NCBI GenBank assembly: GCA_964484305.1
Contig: CAZAEI010000040.1
Span: 1 to 7,538 of the forward strand
Length of the DNA: 7,538 nt
Reading direction: 5' to 3'
Origin: DAOVFN01 sp964484305
Lineage (GTDB): Archaea > Aenigmatarchaeota > Aenigmatarchaeia > QMZP01
The first letter of the stretch is position 1, and the number at the start of each line of letters is the position of its first letter. Below the pieces are notes generated by a model. That model had not been told where the DNA came from. It was given only the letters and a program-made list of their open reading frames with translations, and ran no database searches. This document shows positions 5,687 to 7,538 of the stretch, in pieces. Made by a program: the position numbers and the translations under genes.

Positions 5687-5695
5687 GGGCCTGGC

Positions 5696-5710
5696 ATGCT
5701 GACCCAATAA
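5696..5710 (+). CDS. Mini-ORF 4 in the radA leader (MLTQ)
   Basis: Four codons plus TAA. It starts 9 nt beyond the stop of mini-ORF 3 and ends 6-9 nt before the two radA ATGs, in frame with radA. GGGG at 5686-5689 is a possible SD six nt upstream. It resembles the MLTP end of the 66-codon gene. Confidence 0.3.
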   Translation: MLTQ

Positions 5711-5716
5711 GGTGAT
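5709..5716 (+). promoter_or_regulatory. Shine-Dalgarno site of radA
   Basis: AAGGTGAT matches the archaeal anti-SD (GGTGAT fully complementary). From its GG there are 4 nt to the ATG at 5717 and 7 nt to the ATG at 5720, favouring the second ATG. The site overlaps the stop of mini-ORF 4 and resembles the GGTGATG of each repeat unit. Confidence 0.6.
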
Positions 5717-5719
5717 ATG

Positions 5720-6658
5720 ATGTCTGATGAGATAGAGAAGCTTGCGGGGGTGGGGGAGAAGACAGCAGAGAAGCTCAAGGAGTCTGGTTATAATGATTTC
5801 ATGTCCATTGCCGCTGCCTCGGCAGGGGAGCTCGTCTCCTCGGTCGGTGTGGGCGAGGACACCGCAAACAGGATTATAGCCTCTGCAAGGGATGCCCTTG
5901 ACATGGGATTCGAGCCGGCGACCCAGGTTCTCAAGAAGAGGGAGAACATAGGCAAGATAACCACGGGCTCAAAAACCCTTGATGCCCTTATCGGGGGCGG
6001 TGTGGAAACCCAGGCCATAACCGAGACCCATGGGGCCTTCGGAAGCGGAAAGTCCCAGATTGCGCACCAGCTGGCTGTGAATGTCCAGCTCCCCAAGGAC
6101 AAGGGGGGCCTGGGGGCCAAGGCAATATTCATCGATACAGAGGCTACCTTTCGCGCCGAGCGCATAATGGAGATGGCCAAGGGCCTGGGGCTTGACCCCA
6201 AGAAGGTCCTGGAGAACATCCTCGTGGCCAGGGCCTATAACAGCGACCACCAGGTCCTGCTGGCAGAGAAGACCGAGGAGCACCTCAAACAGAACAATGT
6301 CAAGATAATAATCATTGACTCCCTGACAAGCTCCTTTAGGAGCGACTACACCGGGAGGGGGACCCTGGCGAACAGGCAGCAGAAGCTTAACAGGCACCTT
6401 CACACCCTTCAGAGGCTGGCCGATGTGTACAATACAGCGATTTATGTGACCAACCAGGTCATGTCCAGGCCTGACATACTCTTCGGGGACCCCACAGTTC
6501 CCATAGGGGGCCACATTCTGGGCCACCAGGCCACCTTCAGGGTATACCTCAGGAAGAGCAAGGGGGAGAAGAGGATAGCCAAGCTTATCGACTCCCCGTG
6601 CCTCCCGGAGGGCGAGACCGTGTTCAAGGTCCTGGTGGACGGCATAAGGGATGACTGA
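5720..6658 (+). CDS. radA: DNA repair and recombination protein RadA (archaeal RecA/Rad51)
   Basis: 312 residues from the ATG at 5720; the ATG directly before it (5717) would add one Met. RadA forms ATP-dependent filaments on single-stranded DNA and carries out homology search and strand exchange. A helix-hairpin-helix N-terminal domain (about 5-60; LAGVGEKTAEKL) is followed by the polymerisation motif FEPA (64-67, FxxA type). Walker A is GAFGSGKS (105-112), with Ala where many RadAs have Glu. Walker B is IIIID (196-200). Typical later motifs are SDYTGRGTLANRQQKLNRHL at 208-227, TNQVMSRPD at 244-252, and the C-terminal GGHILGHQATFRVYLRKSKG and IDSPCLPEGE. Length is normal and no intein is present. 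A 66-codon gene and a mini-ORF/hairpin array lie upstream, so translation may be controlled through them. It is convergent with TBP. Confidence 0.97.
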   Translation: MSDEIEKLAGVGEKTAEKLKESGYNDFMSIAAASAGELVSSVGVGEDTANRIIASARDALDMGFEPATQVLKKRENIGKITTGSKTLDALIGGGVETQAITETHGAFGSGKSQIAHQLAVNVQLPKDKGGLGAKAIFIDTEATFRAERIMEMAKGLGLDPKKVLENILVARAYNSDHQVLLAEKTEEHLKQNNVKIIIIDSLTSSFRSDYTGRGTLANRQQKLNRHLHTLQRLADVYNTAIYVTNQVMSRPDILFGDPTVPIGGHILGHQATFRVYLRKSKGEKRIAKLIDSPCLPEGETVFKVLVDGIRDD

Positions 6659-6689
6659 ACAGAACCCTGGGATATAATCCCGCCTGTTC
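6657..6689. terminator. Two-part hairpin at the radA stop codon
   Basis: GAACAG (6657-6662, beginning in the TGA stop) pairs with CTGTTC (6684-6689). Inside it, GGGAT-ATA-ATCCC (6669-6681) is a perfect 5-bp stem with an ATA loop. An asymmetric internal loop separates the two stems. No T-run follows directly. It may be a terminator, an mRNA stabiliser or a processing site between the convergent radA and TBP genes. Confidence 0.35.
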
Positions 6690-6718
6690 TAAGAAAGGGA
6701 TTTCGCATGCTACCAGAA

Positions 6719-7333
6719 TCACTTTGCAATGTCTTCAGAGTCTTTCAGAGATGTGTTTTTTACAGGCCTGACCTTGACCCCCAGGCTCTCGAGCGTGACC
6801 TTGAACTTCTCCAGTGCTGTATGGATGTCCTCAACCCTTCTCGCTCCTGTGCAAATGATCTTTCCCGACCCGAACAGCAGGAAAGCTGCCTTGGGGTCCC
6901 TTAACCTGTAGACAAGTCCAGGAAACGATTCTGGCTCGTATTCAGAGTTCTCCAGCTCAAAAGCCAGCCGCTCGAGATTCAACTTGTTCTTGGCGTATAT
7001 CTGGGTTGATGCAACTATGTTCTCGATTCTTACCTCGAACTCCCTGGGGAGGTCCACTTCTATCTCCCTTATCCTGTCAACGACCTTATGCATGGCCTCC
7101 TTGGCCAGCTTGATGTTCCTCGCACCTGTGCATACTATCTTGCCAGAAGAGAATATGAGCGTGGCCACCCTCGGGCTCTTGATCCTGTAGACAACGCCAG
7201 GAAACCGCTCTGGCTCGTACTCCACATCCTCGAGCTTCTCAATAATCTTTGTGAGTGAGATATCCTTCCCAAGACTAGCAAAAGCAACTACGTTCTCAAC
7301 CTTAATTTCGAATATCGATATTAAAACCACCAT
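6719..7333 (-). CDS. tbp: TATA-binding protein (TBP), general transcription factor
   Basis: 204 residues. TBP binds the TATA box, bends it and recruits TFB and RNA polymerase. The saddle is built from two direct repeats (about 8-97 and 99-188), each with FPGVVYR/FPGLVYR, then FSSGKIVCTGAR/FGSGKIICTGAR. The four phenylalanines that kink DNA are all present at 44, 61, 137 and 154, with the expected 17-residue spacing in each half. A short, mildly charged tail follows (189-204), at the long end for archaeal TBP. The ATG at 7333 is the only ATG upstream of the conserved core; GTG follows immediately. Neither a clear SD nor a single convincing TATA box defines the start. It is convergent with radA. 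Its product would act on the TATA boxes listed here. Confidence 0.96.
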   Translation of the reverse strand: MVVLISIFEIKVENVVAFASLGKDISLTKIIEKLEDVEYEPERFPGVVYRIKSPRVATLIFSSGKIVCTGARNIKLAKEAMHKVVDRIREIEVDLPREFEVRIENIVASTQIYAKNKLNLERLAFELENSEYEPESFPGLVYRLRDPKAAFLLFGSGKIICTGARRVEDIHTALEKFKVTLESLGVKVRPVKNTSLKDSEDIAK

Positions 7334-7505
7334 ATGATTGGATGTGTAAAACAGATTCCACCAGCAACGCCGCAGCGCCTCATGTGTTTAATCACTTGGT
7401 TAATATTGTTCTTGCATCAATAAATACTCCAAGCAACAAAGATATGGAAATTCGCTTACCCCACTTTTCTATTGGTGCCTGAAACTGGCGGAAATAGTGA
7501 ACATA
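7334..7505. other. AT-rich TBP upstream region
   Basis: I see no gene here. On the minus strand, TATA-like stretches occur near 7343-7352, 7385-7393, 7399-7407 and 7418-7427, but none is at the usual distance from the TBP ATG, so the promoter is unresolved. An interrupted inverted repeat (7469-7473 with 7493-7497, and GCC 7477-7479 with GGC 7487-7489) may mark the end of an upstream minus-strand gene. A 29-codon plus-strand frame from 7334 has no supporting signal. Confidence 0.4.
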
Positions 7506-7538
7506 TCACTGTTTTTCCATCACCTTCCTGATTTTAGG
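7506..7538 (-). CDS. Possible C-terminal end of a minus-strand gene (partial)
   Basis: From the right edge leftward, one frame reads PKIRKVMEKQ and stops at TGA (7508-7506). The charged tail and the interrupted inverted repeat just beyond it would fit a gene end upstream of TBP, but ten codons are too few to be sure. Confidence 0.2.
   Translation of the reverse strand, partial: PKIRKVMEKQ

Larger units (their letters stand above)
5562..5695 (+). repeat. 37-bp tandem repeat array with hairpin, stop codon and SD-like motif in each unit
   Basis: Three units start at 5562, 5599 and 5636 with a period of 37. They are identical until the last two bases of the third. Each holds CTGACTCC-ATA-GGAGTCAG (5564-5582, 5601-5619, 5638-5656), a perfect 8-bp stem with a 3-nt loop containing a TAG stop. 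The SD-like GAGGGTGATG follows. A fourth, diverged unit (5673-5695) keeps the hairpin (5675-5693): one A-T pair became G-C and one T-A pair became C-G, with one T-T mismatch and one G-T pair. Weaker relics flank the array. GAGTGTGATGAGTG (5546-5559) lies before it. TGCTGACC plus AAGGTGATATG at the radA start lies after it. The array fills the gap between the small ORF and radA and is co-directional with both. It may be an RNA control element, a set of DNA operators, or both. Confidence 0.9.

Noticed and set aside
5969..6526. 185-codon minus-strand frame inside radA
   Set aside because: It is antisense to the conserved RadA ATPase core, with no start signal or recognisable motif. It is a by-product of the GC-rich third codon positions.
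7334..7423. 29-codon plus-strand ORF abutting the TBP start
   Set aside because: It has no SD, TATA box at the right distance or recognisable sequence, and it lies in the TBP upstream region.
1..7538. tRNA, rRNA, insertion sequence, integrase or attachment site
   Set aside because: I saw no cloverleaf-like segment, conserved rRNA stretch, transposase motif or flanking target duplication on either strand. All genes share similar codon use, so recent transfer is not indicated.

Overview
The window is archaeal. It encodes an archaeal RadA recombinase, a euryarchaeal-type zinc-containing RPA/single-stranded DNA-binding protein, a two-repeat TATA-binding protein and an archaeal secretion/type IV pilus ATPase. 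TATA boxes sit about 26 bp upstream of several start codons. Arginine codons are mostly AGG. The sequence does not settle the phylum; a DPANN or euryarchaeal lineage is plausible.

Layout. Positions 1-2831 hold three minus-strand genes, read right to left. They are a type II/IV secretion-type ATPase (2831 to 1323), a membrane-anchored pilin-like protein whose outer part resembles a GATase-like/DUF4350-like domain (1262 to 195), and the start of a divergent MazG-like nucleotide pyrophosphohydrolase (145, running off the left edge). A divergent promoter region (2850-2960) separates the ATPase from the RPA gene (2961-3971, plus). RPA is convergent with an MFS transporter gene (5162 to 4002, minus). 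A 212-bp divergent intergenic region follows, holding a palindrome and a tandem octamer. Then come a 66-codon gene of unknown function (5375-5575, plus) and radA (5720-6658, plus). radA is convergent with the TBP gene (7333 to 6719, minus). The right edge is an AT-rich TBP upstream region with perhaps the last ten codons of another minus-strand gene.

Two themes stand out. First, four minus-strand genes have a TATA-like box centred 25-29 bp before the ATG, which predicts leaderless mRNAs. Second, RPA and the small-ORF/radA unit instead have structured leaders with small upstream ORFs. The clearest case is between the 66-codon gene and radA. A 37-bp element is repeated three times exactly and once in diverged form. 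Each copy carries a hairpin with a TAG stop codon at its apex, followed by an SD-like GGTGATG. The result is a chain of 4-7-codon mini-ORFs (MVCLLTP, MVCLLTP, MVCALAL, MLTQ) leading stop-to-start into radA. The diverged copy keeps the hairpin through paired changes. The array looks like a multiplied translational stop/restart junction, and may be a translational attenuator of recombinase synthesis. That function is inference; the repeat structure is directly visible.
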